Positions 1 through 9,172 are shown, numbered from the stretch's first letter. The stretch: DNA of 64,000 nt from Parapedobacter pyrenivorans (GCF_014636865.1 NZ_BMER01000002.1:184292-248291), one strand, 5' to 3'. A program made the numbers and translations. Notes: a model not told the origin generated them from the sequence alone.

Positions 1-3000
1 AGCCGAACCATACACCTTGCCTTGCTCGGGGTTTGACGTGATCGTCAACGTAGCCGGGGTAATTGCAAAGTCCGCTCCCGTATAGACTATTGTATAATTA
101 TCCACCGCATCCAATGTGCCCTGCGTAATCGCATACGAACCCACGTCTTCACCCGGGGCACGCTCCAATGCGCCCGTCAGGATCGATTCATCATCGCTTA
201 GTGCAAAACCCGTGGCCTCAAAAGTTAACACTGGATCGCCCGAGCCGTAAATCTTGCCCTGCCCGGCATCGGCAATGATTGCCAGCGTAGCCGGAGTAAC
301 AGCAAAGTCTGCTCCCGTGTAGGCTATCGTATAGTTAGCCCCTGCATCCACCGTGCTCTGCGTAATCGCATACGAACCCACGTCTTCACCCGGGGCACGC
401 TCCAATGCGCCCGTCAGGATCGATTCATCATCGCTTAGTTCAAAGCCCGTGGCCTCAAAGGTCAGCGCCGGATCGCCCGAGCCGTAAATCTTGCCCTGCC
501 CGGCATCGGCAATGATTGCCAGCGTAGCCGGAGTAACAGCAAAGTCTGCTCCCGTGTAGGCTATCGTATAGTTACCCCCTGCATCCACCGTGCCCTGCGT
601 AATCGCATACGAACCCACGTCTTCACCCAGGGCACGCTCCAATGCGCCCGTCAGGATCGATTCGTCATCGCTTAGTGCAAAACCCGTGGCCTCAAAGGTC
701 AGCGCCGGATCGCCCGAGCCGTAAATCTTGCCCTGCCCGGCATCGGCAATGATTGCCAGCGTAGCCGGAGTAACAGCAAAGTCTGCTCCCGTGTAGGCTA
801 TCGTGTAGTTATCCCCTGCATCCATCGTGCCCTGCGTGATCGCATACGAACCCACGTCTTCACCCAGGGCACGCTCCAATGCGCCCGTCAGGATCGATTC
901 ATCATCGCTTAGTTCAAAGCCCGTGGCCTCAAAGGTCAGCGCAGGATTGGCCGAACCGTACATCTTGCCCTGCCTCGCATCGGCAATGATTGCCAGCGTC
1001 GCCGGGGTAATCACAAAGTCCGCAGCAGTATACGCTATCGTGTAGTTATCCCCCGCATTCAAATCGCCTTGCGTGATTGCGTAGGCATTTACATCCTCGC
1101 CCGGGGCGCGTTCCAACGTGCCCGTCAAGATCGACTCGTCATCGCTCAGTGCAAAGCCGGTGGCCGAATAGGTCAGTTCCGGATCGGCCGAACCGTACAC
1201 CTTACTTTGGCCTGCATCCACTGTTACGGTCAGTGTCTTCGACGTAATCGCAAAGGCATTGTTGTTGGTATCAAACGTGATATCGTAGTTGTCTGCCTTG
1301 GTGCCTTCAAAAGTAATGTTAATATCGTAGGTACCGACGTCCTCGCCTGCCTCGCGGGAAGCACTTGATATAATGTCCGCAAAGCCGTCCCCGTCTACCA
1401 GTTCGCTTCCCGCCGCCAGCGCATAACCATACTCCGTTGGATCGGCTGCACCATACACTTTCGCCTGATCGGCTACCGGTACGATGGCGATCGCTTTCTT
1501 GGCGATCATCACGGTAAACGTAGCCATATCGCTTTCATAATTGTCGGTTTCGGGCAATGTCACTTCCACTTCCACGGTGCCTACGCCAATACCCTGTAAC
1601 ATCGGGAACCCGCTGATATCCACCAATTCTTCACCTTCGGTAATATCAAACGTAATATCCAGCGCATTCCCATCCCAATCGCCCAACTCAAAGGTAAGTT
1701 GCTCGGCATCCCCGTAGGTCCGATTCAGCGTGCTGCCGTTTATTGCGGTTTCCCCGCCCAACGCCACAGACCAAGATGGCATGTCTTTATCCACCGTGAG
1801 GGCTACAGACGCTTTTAATTCCTGCGTGTTGGTAAACCAAGGGTTGTCCGTGGCTCCCGGCATAATCAGCGGCACTTCAAACTCATATGTGCCCGCCACG
1901 TTGCCGTCGTAGCCGCCGCCAGCGGGGTCGACCAGCACCCAATTATCGGTATCGGAGTCGACCTCTACCTGTTCTACGCTTCCGTCAGTCAGCGTCACCT
2001 CCACAGTAAAGGCTGTCGGGATCGTCACTTGGTCCAGCGCCGTTCCAAAAGCGGCCGTTATTGCAATCGGTGCGTCTTGATCCACTTCATTTACATCTTC
2101 ATAGGCGGATTCAAACGCGCCAATGTCGATGCGACTTCCCTGTACGCGTGCTGTACGTGCCAAATCCTCCGCCGCATCCGGTCCTCCGGGGAATACCGAC
2201 AGTTCCGTAGCTGGATCACCGGCGTTTACCGCAGTACTGCCGGCTACTAGGCCATAATCGTTGGTAGCTACGTTTACAAACATCGCTTCTCCCGCGCCAA
2301 TCCGGTTATATCCGCTCAATGCTTCGTCAACTTGGTCAATAACATTGTTCCATATGACGCTATTACGCAGTATGATTGAGCCACCCCCTGCCCGCGAAAC
2401 TCCAACGGCACCACCCGTATTATCCGCCAATGTCACATTGGTGAGGTGTAAATCGCCCCACGTTCCCATGTGGATTCCGGATCCGCCTACGACAGCTCCT
2501 ACATGATTGCCTGCAACAAGTGCATTCCTCAAGTGAACGACTCCCGCCAATGCATAGATTCCACCACCGAAAATTGTTGCCTCATTGTCCATCAAGGACA
2601 CGGAAGTCAACACCAACGGCGGGCCATCCGCCCATTGCACCGCTGCCCCGCCGCCGTAGTCGGCCTGGTTGTGCCTGAGCGTTACGTTCCGCACCGTTGG
2701 ATAAGCATAACCGAAAACCATTCCACCGCCCTGATTGCGATCTATAGCGTAGCCCTCGTCAACGAAATCAAGCTCGGAATCATCGTCCGCTTTGCCGCCC
2801 GTAATGGTAAAACCATCAAGCACCGTATTTTCATCCAAGTGTTCCCCGCCGGAAACACCAAGGGCTAGTACTACATGATACGCGTTGCTGCCAACAATGG
2901 TGCCATCGGTATGGTCGTTATTATCCAAGTCGCCCGACAGCACTGTGCCTTTATCAACTCCCGAAGCCGGGTTTGGTAATAACCGGTCATCGTCGATTCC

Positions 3001-5808
3001 CACTATGGCATTGTCCGGGTCAAACCCACCATAAAGTTGCACGTTATTGATTAGCTTAAAGCCCTTGTCGCGCACATCGCCGCTAGCCACCACTTCATAA
3101 AGCGGTTTATACGTTCCTTTGGCTACCCAAATCTGAAGCGGATCTGTCGCCGTCCAATTCATACTATTTTCCTCCGCCCATTTCAGCGCGTCGGCCAGTT
3201 CGGGAATGGCGTTTTCCCAACTGTCGCCCGTATTGTTCCCGCCCGAAACCTGTTTATCCACGTACAAAATATTGTCATCATCTGCTGAGATCGGCAACGT
3301 ATTGACGGCGATTGTGGCAGAAGCCACACCGATCAGCCCGTCGCTGATTGCCCGCACGCGGTAGTAGTAGGTAAGTCCAGGTATCAAACCAGTCACCGTC
3401 TCTGAAAGGCTGGCATCCATATCTTTGCCCTCGTATCCCTCCACAAATGCGGTAAACTGGTCGTCTGTTGCTACATCCAGCAAGTAACTATCGACAGCGT
3501 CATTGGCCGGTGCTGACCAGTTGGCTGTAAATCGATTGGTTCCGACCTCGGAAGCTGCCGCCGCAACGGGTATTAACATCGCATAGCTCGCTACCCAATT
3601 GGCTTCCGTGCCCGTCAGCTCAAAGAGATTCAGTTGCCCATCAAAACCATTTGCTGAGGCATCATAGCTCCTGGTCAACCCCACATTGTCACCTTCCGGT
3701 ATTCCCTGGTCGAACTTATAATAAAGCACCAGGCCGGGAGATACTGGCGCTGGCGCGCTGGTCATGCCGGCAACGATCTGCTCCTTCGTCCGAATAGCAC
3801 TCCAAATCTTCAGCTCGTCGATATCGCCCCGGAACGGTTGGTTCAACGTGCTAAACGCACCGATTCGGGTTGTTGAGGCATTGTTCGACGCGATACTAAC
3901 CGCGCCACCGCCACCGGCCTCTTCACCATTGATGTAAAAAGTAGCTTCGCCGGCATTGCCGCTACCGCTATATGCGAAAGTCATGGCGATGTGATTCCAT
4001 TTCCCTGCTTCTACCTTGGCCGCTGTTCCTTTTCCGGTGCCGGTCCCCTCCAGGTACACCCGTCCATCACCCAGTAAAAACAGGGCATAACCCGTACTCG
4101 GTGTACCCGCAGGCTTATGACCGAATATGGTCGGATTGTCTGTAAAGTTGTCCGGCTTTATCCAAGCTTCGATCGTAAACGAGGAGGTACCGCCAAAATC
4201 TGTAGCCAACGTGGCTGCTGAGCTGAGCTGTACGGATTGATTCCCGTTAAACGATAACGCGTTGCCGGGAAGCGCCATTGTCGGTGTCGTGAATTCGATT
4301 TCATTGCCGTACGTGGTTCCGCGGCTGTTGATGGCATATGCCCTTACGAAAATCGGCCTACCTGCCGGCAGTCCAACGGCATTGCTGAAGATGCCGGTAC
4401 CGCCAGCAGCAGCCGGCACTCTCCGATCAATCACTGTCGGCTCACCGGTTAAATTCCAAACAATGCCACGCTCGGTCACTGTGGTTCCGCCATCATCGCT
4501 TACATTACCGCCCAGTGTGGCACTCGTTGCAGCGATGGAAGACGCTGCGGAGGTCGTTACTGTGGCTGCTAACGTCACATTACTTGCGGTGATGCCATTC
4601 CCCGTAAGATCAGCCGTTACCACCGCCGCATCGGCGCCTGCAGCCCAGTCTTCCGCCGCGGCTAAGTTGTAGGTCGTACCGTCATCCGCTGACGTACCGT
4701 TTTTACTCAGCAGTTCAAGCACGCCGGCTATATCTGTAGCGCTCAGCACCAGCGTAAACGACGTACCGTTGCTGATTTCTTCATTTGGCGTATCCGTTAG
4801 CGTATACGTAGCTCCGCCTTCGCCAGTAAATGTAAACTTGCTGGCCACGATATCGTTGTTGGCGCCTGCCAGCGACAAAAATCCAGTACCGGTTACCACC
4901 AGTGTTCCCATACTCGCATCGTAGTTGGCGGCAATGATAGCGGGTACCGCTACGTTACCCACGGAAATCCCGTTGCCGTTTAGGTCTGCCACGTTCGTTG
5001 ACGGATCCGCCCCAGCCAACCAGCCTTCGGCGGCCGCGAGGTTATATGTGGTACCCCCTGTGGAGCTTGTTCCATTTTTATTAAACAGTTGCGTTACGGC
5101 CTCACGATCCGTACTGTTCAATACGACCGTAAACGACGTCACGTCAGTGATTTCAACGTGGTCGCTGGTCAATGCATACGTCGCACCACCCTCCCCCGTT
5201 ACCGTCAGCTTGGAGACATCGATATCATTGTTGCTCCCACTGAAGGCCACGAATTCCGTACCGGTCACCACCAGTGTGCCGGCTGCCGCGTTGTAGGTGG
5301 CCGAAGTGATGGCAGGCAGCGTGATATCGCTCGCCAAGGCACTCAACTGCTGTATAGTCGTCGACGTTTCAAAATCGTGTTCTACAAATCGCTCACTTTC
5401 ATTCACCACTGTTTGAGGAATCAGGGTAAATGGCCCATCTTCCTCGGGCGCATAAATCAGCTTTAAGTTTGCGGCAGGTTCGCCGTTCAGCATGGCATCC
5501 GCATACGGGAAGCGCAGTGTGCCTGTATAAGTAATTGGTACATCAAATGTATACACCTGATTTACCGAGGGGATGCTGGCATAGTCTACCGGATCGTTAC
5601 TCCGCTGCAACACATTATCCGTAAATGTCACTTCAGCCTCAGGGTTAAATGTGAGGCCCTGTACGGAAAAAAGCGTGTTCGGTTTGATGACCACTTCGCT
5701 GTTGATTACCGTAAATTGCGCTTTCGCCGGCATACTCCCGAGTATGCACCAGCCCAACGCGACGAATAGCTTAACGTTGAGCCACGCCAAGGGATAACTA
5801 CGTTTCAT
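1..5808 (-). CDS. Giant secreted multidomain protein with MBG repeats (C-terminus beyond the window)
   Basis: The reading frame is open from an ATG at 5808 to the window edge, at least 1936 residues. The N-terminus has a signal peptide ending near residue 27 (GSMPAKAQF). Two related repeats of about 110 residues follow (about 145-400, each with a LVVTGT..F core and an NGTS..TYNLAAAE segment). Next come a LamG/concanavalin-like domain (about 511-700), a fibronectin-III-like domain (about 740-840) and a right-handed beta-helix region (about 850-1235) ending with the characteristic RIDIGAFE motif. An Ig-like linker and a run of MBG domains from about 1454 to the edge complete what is visible, each MBG with KIYG..DP, FEATGF and GSYAIT signatures. 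This architecture is typical of Bacteroidota surface or secreted adhesins. A type IX secretion tail would be expected outside the window but is not seen. The S74 fibre gene lies 21 bp upstream, so the two are probably co-transcribed. Confidence 0.9.
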   Translation of the reverse strand, partial: MKRSYPLAWLNVKLFVALGWCILGSMPAKAQFTVINSEVVIKPNTLFSVQGLTFNPEAEVTFTDNVLQRSNDPVDYASIPSVNQVYTFDVPITYTGTLRFPYADAMLNGEPAANLKLIYAPEEDGPFTLIPQTVVNESERFVEHDFETSTTIQQLSALASDITLPAITSATYNAAAGTLVVTGTEFVAFSGSNNDIDVSKLTVTGEGGATYALTSDHVEITDVTSFTVVLNSTDREAVTQLFNKNGTSSTGGTTYNLAAAEGWLAGADPSTNVADLNGNGISVGNVAVPAIIAANYDASMGTLVVTGTGFLSLAGANNDIVASKFTFTGEGGATYTLTDTPNEEISNGTSFTLVLSATDIAGVLELLSKNGTSADDGTTYNLAAAEDWAAGADAAVVTADLTGNGITASNVTLAATVTTSAASSIAATSATLGGNVSDDGGTTVTERGIVWNLTGEPTVIDRRVPAAAGGTGIFSNAVGLPAGRPIFVRAYAINSRGTTYGNEIEFTTPTMALPGNALSFNGNQSVQLSSAATLATDFGGTSSFTIEAWIKPDNFTDNPTIFGHKPAGTPSTGYALFLLGDGRVYLEGTGTGKGTAAKVEAGKWNHIAMTFAYSGSGNAGEATFYINGEEAGGGGAVSIASNNASTTRIGAFSTLNQPFRGDIDELKIWSAIRTKEQIVAGMTSAPAPVSPGLVLYYKFDQGIPEGDNVGLTRSYDASANGFDGQLNLFELTGTEANWVASYAMLIPVAAAASEVGTNRFTANWSAPANDAVDSYLLDVATDDQFTAFVEGYEGKDMDASLSETVTGLIPGLTYYYRVRAISDGLIGVASATIAVNTLPISADDDNILYVDKQVSGGNNTGDSWENAIPELADALKWAEENSMNWTATDPLQIWVAKGTYKPLYEVVASGDVRDKGFKLINNVQLYGGFDPDNAIVGIDDDRLLPNPASGVDKGTVLSGDLDNNDHTDGTIVGSNAYHVVLALGVSGGEHLDENTVLDGFTITGGKADDDSELDFVDEGYAIDRNQGGGMVFGYAYPTVRNVTLRHNQADYGGGAAVQWADGPPLVLTSVSLMDNEATIFGGGIYALAGVVHLRNALVAGNHVGAVVGGSGIHMGTWGDLHLTNVTLADNTGGAVGVSRAGGGSIILRNSVIWNNVIDQVDEALSGYNRIGAGEAMFVNVATNDYGLVAGSTAVNAGDPATELSVFPGGPDAAEDLARTARVQGSRIDIGAFESAYEDVNEVDQDAPIAITAAFGTALDQVTIPTAFTVEVTLTDGSVEQVEVDSDTDNWVLVDPAGGGYDGNVAGTYEFEVPLIMPGATDNPWFTNTQELKASVALTVDKDMPSWSVALGGETAINGSTLNRTYGDAEQLTFELGDWDGNALDITFDITEGEELVDISGFPMLQGIGVGTVEVEVTLPETDNYESDMATFTVMIAKKAIAIVPVADQAKVYGAADPTEYGYALAAGSELVDGDGFADIISSASREAGEDVGTYDINITFEGTKADNYDITFDTNNNAFAITSKTLTVTVDAGQSKVYGSADPELTYSATGFALSDDESILTGTLERAPGEDVNAYAITQGDLNAGDNYTIAYTAADFVITPATLAIIADARQGKMYGSANPALTFEATGFELSDDESILTGALERALGEDVGSYAITQGTMDAGDNYTIAYTGADFAVTPATLAIIADAGQGKIYGSGDPALTFEATGFALSDDESILTGALERALGEDVGSYAITQGTVDAGGNYTIAYTGADFAVTPATLAIIADAGQGKIYGSGDPALTFEATGFELSDDESILTGALERAPGEDVGSYAITQSTVDAGANYTIAYTGADFAVTPATLAIIADAGQGKIYGSGDPVLTFEATGFALSDDESILTGALERAPGEDVGSYAITQGTLDAVDNYTIVYTGADFAITPATLTITSNPEQGKVYGSA
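7..1191 (-). repeat. Five tandem 237-bp units encoding 79-residue MBG domains
   Basis: The aligned start points fall at 7, 244, 481, 718 and 955, exactly 237 bp apart, so each unit keeps the reading frame. The three middle units differ at only a few positions. The first unit has diverged over about its first 120 bp. A sixth, more divergent domain of 258 bp (1192-1449) begins the series in the protein direction. Near-identity at DNA level indicates recent duplication or gene conversion inside the adhesin gene. Confidence 0.95.
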
Positions 5809-5829
5809 GCGTATGTTTGTATGTTTAGG

Positions 5830-7023
5830 TTATTCGGCAGGTATCTGCGTATTTTTCGCCGCTTCTGCAACTCGCTGTTCCAGTGCGGTCATCCGCTCCA
5901 GCACGGTCGCCAATTGCGCTTTCAACTGGTCGTTTTCCGCTTTGAGTGTAGCCGTCCTTTTTTCCAGTGCCTGAATGGCTGCCATGTTGATACCATCGAT
6001 ATCGACCGTGTTGATGGTCGTGTCGTTCTTAACACCATCCAACTGAAACGCCGCATGGAAATCCTGGGCAACCGGGCCGATGTGTTGCTGCTCGGCCGAC
6101 TGACTTTTGTAGTTCCACCGTGTAACGGGAATCATCGCCACTTTCTGCAAAACCGATTCAACATCGATTTCCTGAAAATTTTCCTTTTTATTGCGGTCGC
6201 TCACGCTAGTCCAGGATCCGCCGCCAGCGGCAAGTTCCACACCCATCGGGGATGCAATTTTTTGATAAGTCGTAAAGAGCTTGAATCCACCGACGAACCG
6301 CATGGTCATTTGATTATTTGCTGTCGCAAACGAACTATCCGATGAAAATCCGGCGCCACCACAGCTCAGCACCATGGATCCCTGGCGATTCGCCGTGCGC
6401 GCATTTTTTCCAATAGCTGTGGAGAACTGCCCGCTGGCACTATTCTGCAGGCCAATGGCTACGCCAAAGTTTCCATTGGCAATGGATGGGCCTAGCACAA
6501 TTGATGCCAACCCGCCAGCTATCGAGGACGGGCCCATCGCCAGTGCGTCATCGTTCGTCGCCTGCGCGCCCGATCCGATTGCTACCGCCCCGACGCCCGA
6601 AGCCGTACCATTAAATGCAAAGGCGCGGTCGCCACTGGCCGTACCATTATTTCCAAATGCTACGGACTCATTGCCTGATGCCGTTGTAGTCAGTCCCAGG
6701 GCAACGGAATTTTCACCCGAAGCGCGGGTGTTGTTTCCCGCGGCAAACGAGTAGTTGCCCACGTTGGCGGCATCCCAATACGTACTGCCGAAACTACCCA
6801 CATATCCAGTCCGGAACGCCGCCTTTTCGGGATACCACATCATGCGTCGACCCTCGCCGCTGATCGGCGCTTTGGTGGAGGATTCTACGTCGTCAACCTT
6901 GGTAAATGCCACAGCGCTGTCGGCCACATGAAACCCCGTTTGCGGATTAGCGATACCGATACCTACCTGGGCATTCGCATACAGGCAGCTGCTGGCCGCC
7001 AAAAAGAGTAAAATTTTTTTCAT
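5830..7023 (-). CDS. YadA-head-like fibre protein with C-terminal S74 intramolecular chaperone
   Basis: The 397-residue protein starts with a signal peptide (about 1-18, ending YANA). Residues about 90-215 carry repeated YadA/Hia-type left-handed beta-roll motifs of the form SVALG, SVAFG, AVAIG and ALAMG separated by A.SG turns. Residues about 275-350 match the S74 endosialidase-chaperone family, with SDRNKKEN near 275 and HIGPVAQDF near 314. The tail (about 351-390) is a heptad-rich coiled coil. Known S74 domains trimerise a beta-helical fibre and in many cases cut themselves off at a Ser-Asp; S275-D276 is the likely equivalent. The product is probably a trimeric surface or secreted fibre. 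It is the first gene of a two-gene unit with the giant MBG protein. Confidence 0.85.
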   Translation of the reverse strand: MKKILLFLAASSCLYANAQVGIGIANPQTGFHVADSAVAFTKVDDVESSTKAPISGEGRRMMWYPEKAAFRTGYVGSFGSTYWDAANVGNYSFAAGNNTRASGENSVALGLTTTASGNESVAFGNNGTASGDRAFAFNGTASGVGAVAIGSGAQATNDDALAMGPSSIAGGLASIVLGPSIANGNFGVAIGLQNSASGQFSTAIGKNARTANRQGSMVLSCGGAGFSSDSSFATANNQMTMRFVGGFKLFTTYQKIASPMGVELAAGGGSWTSVSDRNKKENFQEIDVESVLQKVAMIPVTRWNYKSQSAEQQHIGPVAQDFHAAFQLDGVKNDTTINTVDIDGINMAAIQALEKRTATLKAENDQLKAQLATVLERMTALEQRVAEAAKNTQIPAE

Positions 7024-7416
7024 GATGTTGTTTTAGTATCTACGCGGTAAGGTTGTAAACGTCAATAATTGCGTTAAGCAAAGAGACCTGGTAGATGGTT
7101 ACTTATGTTAGTTTCTGTCTTCAATCCGAAGCATATGTTTTTCCGGTACGGCAAAAGTAATATGCCCAACGTAAAAAAAGAAGTTTTCATTAGCTTTTTT
7201 CTTCGTACACTCAAGCAGCCTGCCGATGTTTTAATTGAAGGTTGCTCGCCGGGCAGCTGCTCCTTGAATAATTCGCGGGTAACGATTACACGTGTGAACC
7301 GGGATACTTAAATTGGGCAGATCATTTAAACCATGTTACGGCCGTAACCGTACAGCCGTAACAAAGGAGTACCTCGTGAATTTTCACAACAAGGACACAC
7401 TTATCCGTGTTGCAGT
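7024..7416. other. Intergenic region, fibre gene to small-gene cassette
   Basis: No convincing gene. A perfect 9-bp stem (7334-7342 with 7355-7363, TGTTACGGC / GCCGTAACA) lies just beyond the end of the small cassette and may end its transcript, though a T-run is weak. The rest should hold the promoter of the fibre/MBG unit, but no clear TAnnTTTG box stands out. Confidence 0.4.
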
Positions 7417-7617
7417 TTATCGCTGGCGCCGCCGCCCCAGGCGTTGCAATAAGTAGCTTACAGCGAAACTCACCACCGCGCCGAAGGCAGCCAGCACAGC
7501 CGTTTTCAGCACATCGTGCAACCCCAGTTGGCCAACGATGCTCAGCAACGTTCCGCCCCCCGTACCGATCCCCAACCGGTGATCAATCCGCATCCTCCCC
7601 TCCTTTCTTTGCACCAT
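7417..7617 (-). CDS. Small membrane protein, holin-like in shape
   Basis: A 66-residue product, or 58 residues if the second ATG at 7593 is used, which would reduce the overlap with the upstream gene from 35 to 11 bp. After a glycine-rich N-terminal part there is one hydrophobic segment (about 37-58, LKTAVLAAFGAVVSFAVSYLL). It is followed at once by a strongly basic tail, QRLGRRRQR. A short hydrophobic helix with a basic C-terminus is seen in small phage holins and in many unrelated membrane peptides, so function is not established. It is the last gene of the minus-strand cassette that includes DUF5675 and DUF6266 genes. Confidence 0.5.
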   Translation of the reverse strand: MVQRKEGRMRIDHRLGIGTGGGTLLSIVGQLGLHDVLKTAVLAAFGAVVSFAVSYLLQRLGRRRQR

Positions 7618-7804
7618 TCTCCACGGCTTCCAGCACGCCCAGGGCTAGTGCCAAATAGCGAGCAACCATCACCACTTTGGGCGGCAGCTTCAATGGCGCG
7701 GCTAGGATAAAATGACTGGCCACGGCCAGCGTTTCTTTGATTTGTTCGTATACAGTCGGCTTCTCCGTTACGGGAAGCTCAACGGCTTTTTTGTCTTTCT
7801 TCAT
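7583..7804 (-). CDS. Small hypothetical protein of the DUF6266/DUF5675 cassette
   Basis: A 73-residue product with a lysine-rich start (MKKDKKAVELP) and a weakly hydrophobic middle (about 32-57, including PPKVVMVARYLALALGVLEAV). The C-terminus is acidic (EDAD). I do not recognise a family. The ATG is preceded by an A-rich stretch typical of Bacteroidota starts. It overlaps the following small membrane gene, which suggests translational coupling. It is separated from the DUF5675 gene by about 250 bp that hold the palindromic repeats. Confidence 0.55.
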   Translation of the reverse strand: MKKDKKAVELPVTEKPTVYEQIKETLAVASHFILAAPLKLPPKVVMVARYLALALGVLEAVENGAKKGGEDAD

Positions 7805-7843
7805 TTTTTTGTTTTTTGTAATGTGATAAAATTTGTACGTGGT

Positions 7844-7920
7844 GCAATTAGCAATCCCAACGAAACTGCAACGCTCCCTTCGGTCACGCCGCTAGGTTTC
7901 TTTTGGGTTTGCTAAATTGC
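7844..7920 (-). repeat. Short palindromic repeat, family A, copy 1
   Basis: A 77-bp element whose ends pair with each other (GCAATTAGCAA... with ...TTGCTAAATTGC). Its reverse complement aligns over the full length with 10177-10254 (about 79 % identity by hand). It lies in opposite orientation to that copy and outside the family B copies. Confidence 0.75.
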
Positions 7921-7937
7921 TTTGGTTGGGGAAATAA

Positions 7938-8000
7938 GACTGCTGCAGAGCCAGCCTAGGAGATCCTAGCGCAGCGACGGAGATCCAGATGGCGAGCAGC
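7938..8000 (+). repeat. Short palindromic repeat, family B, partial copy 1
   Basis: These 63 bp are identical to 8026-8088, 88 bp further on. This copy lacks the closing arm present in the next copy. Both contain CTAGGA-GA-TCCTAG, which can fold into a tight hairpin. Confidence 0.8.
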
Positions 8001-8019
8001 CGCTTCCCTCCCAAAACTT

Positions 8020-8098
8020 GTTTTCGACTGCTGCAGAGCCAGCCTAGGAGATCCTAGCGCAGCGACGGAGATCCAGATGGCGAGCAGCAGTCGAAAAC
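8020..8098 (+). repeat. Short palindromic repeat, family B, complete copy 2
   Basis: A 79-bp element bounded by a perfect 15-bp inverted repeat (8020-8034 and 8084-8098, GTTTTCGACTGCTGC). On the minus strand it reads into the end of the DUF5675 gene and provides that gene's last 14 codons and stop. It aligns in reverse orientation with 10061-10139, same length, 58 of 79 positions identical by hand count. Confidence 0.85.
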
Positions 8099-8530
8099 TA
8101 CCAACCTATCGTATCCTTCCCTTACTTGCTCCACCAGCAACGGATACACCTGTTTGTATGCCGCGGCCGAGTGCAGCACACGGTAGTCGCCATCGATCAG
8201 CTGCCAGTACGACCCAGTAAGCAGGCAACCCGCTGTATCGGTGTGGTAGTTACCAATGTGGAAGAATACCAAGCTGAAGTTTGGGATATCACGCACTTCC
8301 ACCATACCTTGGTGCATAGATGTATGGCGATTGCCATAGCGCGCATTCATACCCGCCGTGGTATTCAAACCCAGTGTATATTCGCCCGCCGGGATGGCCG
8401 TCCGCGCCGGAACCTTGCAGTCCCGAACCTTATCTTCCAGGATGTAGCAACCAAACAGACCGCGGATATACAAGTGGCCGAGGGTACTGTTCTTCCCCGT
8501 AGCCACGCGAATCAGTTTTATCTCACTCAT
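8054..8530 (-). CDS. DUF5675 family protein
   Basis: A 158-residue product from the ATG at 8530; a GTG three codons upstream is less likely. The sequence matches the Bacteroidota/phage DUF5675 pattern: an N-terminal ILED segment (about 30-33), an IPAGEYTLGL core (about 46-55) and a C-terminal FFHIGNYHTDTAGCLL segment. The last has H91 and C102 arranged as in cysteine peptidases or L,D-transpeptidases (H...GC). A cell-wall role is therefore possible but not shown. The last 14 residues (from about 145) are encoded inside the palindromic repeat at 8020-8098, so the natural C-terminus may have been altered by repeat insertion. It follows the second DUF6266 gene by 13 bp. Confidence 0.8.
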   Translation of the reverse strand: MSEIKLIRVATGKNSTLGHLYIRGLFGCYILEDKVRDCKVPARTAIPAGEYTLGLNTTAGMNARYGNRHTSMHQGMVEVRDIPNFSLVFFHIGNYHTDTAGCLLTGSYWQLIDGDYRVLHSAAAYKQVYPLLVEQVREGYDRLVVFDCCSPSGSPSLR

Positions 8531-8543
8531 CACCAGCACCCCA

Positions 8544-9101
8544 TTAAAACGCTCCCAGGTAGCAGCTATTCGACCATTTCCGTTCGTGGCGGTCGTGCGC
8601 CATCAGGTAGAGATGCACCGGCCTATCTTGCAGCAGTGGCGGCAATTCAAGCGTTACACTGCCATCCTCGCGCAGTCGTTTCTCGTCATTGATGCCAGCC
8701 ACGCGTAGTTCGGGATGATATGCGCAGAGGATGAGTTGATCGTCCCAGGCTTCATTCACCCCTACGGGGTTGCCTCCCAGCGAGACTGCCTCAACGGTGA
8801 TCGTACGCCCCTGGCGTGTCACTGCGGTGCGGATGGGGTTGCGCAACACCCCTTCACTGAGCCGTACCATTGCAGGATCGACGTACTGGTCGGGATAATT
8901 TCCGGCTACCGCACGGAGCAGCACATACGACATCGCCCGGCCGAACGGTGTTTTACCTTTCATGCGGGTGGCAAATCCCCGGTGGATCAGTTTGCGTACC
9001 GGCGTCAAAAATTCGCTAGCCACCTTAAAGCGCTGTTGGATGGCCAGTCGGCCGTCTACCTCGTTGCTTTTCTTGCCTTTGCTATTGGATATTACGTTCA
9101 T
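8544..9101 (-). CDS. DUF6266-like protein, second copy
   Basis: The upstream frame opens with a GTG at 9152, but the ATG at 9101 is preferred. The GTG start would lie inside the terminator hairpin, and the ATG gives an N-terminus (MNVISNSKGKK) of similar length to its neighbour. The 185-residue product shares with the adjacent protein an N-terminal QQ.KF.....FL.P segment, a SRAI/YVLLRAV.G.YPD motif, the pattern VRL(I)AEG, and a C-terminal beta-rich part ending (C/S)YLG. It is a diverged tandem paralogue. The family has no established function and neither copy has a signal peptide. Confidence 0.7.
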   Translation of the reverse strand: MNVISNSKGKKSNEVDGRLAIQQRFKVASEFLTPVRKLIHRGFATRMKGKTPFGRAMSYVLLRAVAGNYPDQYVDPAMVRLSEGVLRNPIRTAVTRQGRTITVEAVSLGGNPVGVNEAWDDQLILCAYHPELRVAGINDEKRLREDGSVTLELPPLLQDRPVHLYLMAHDRHERKWSNSCYLGAF

Positions 9102-9129
9102 GATTTTCTCGTTTACCTGTTCATCAACT

Positions 9130-9172
9130 AAAAGGAGCAATCCGCCCACCACGGTAGGCGGGATCGCTCCTC
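9130..9172 (-). terminator. Rho-independent terminator between the two DUF6266 genes
   Basis: On the minus strand a GC-rich stem (GGAGCGATCCCGCC pairing with GGGCGGATTGCTCC) is followed directly by TTTT. It would end or attenuate transcripts leaving the first DUF6266 gene. Confidence 0.7.

Noticed and set aside
1-1449. Regular repeats as a possible CRISPR array
   Set aside because: Units are 237 bp, contiguous without spacers and in frame with the adhesin gene.
827-5466. Many plus-strand ORFs across the first 5.8 kb
   Set aside because: They are antisense to a single open minus-strand frame with clear domains and no stop.
7105-7311. 68-codon plus-strand ORF
   Set aside because: No recognisable features, no promoter or ribosome site, and it lies in the probable promoter region of the fibre gene.
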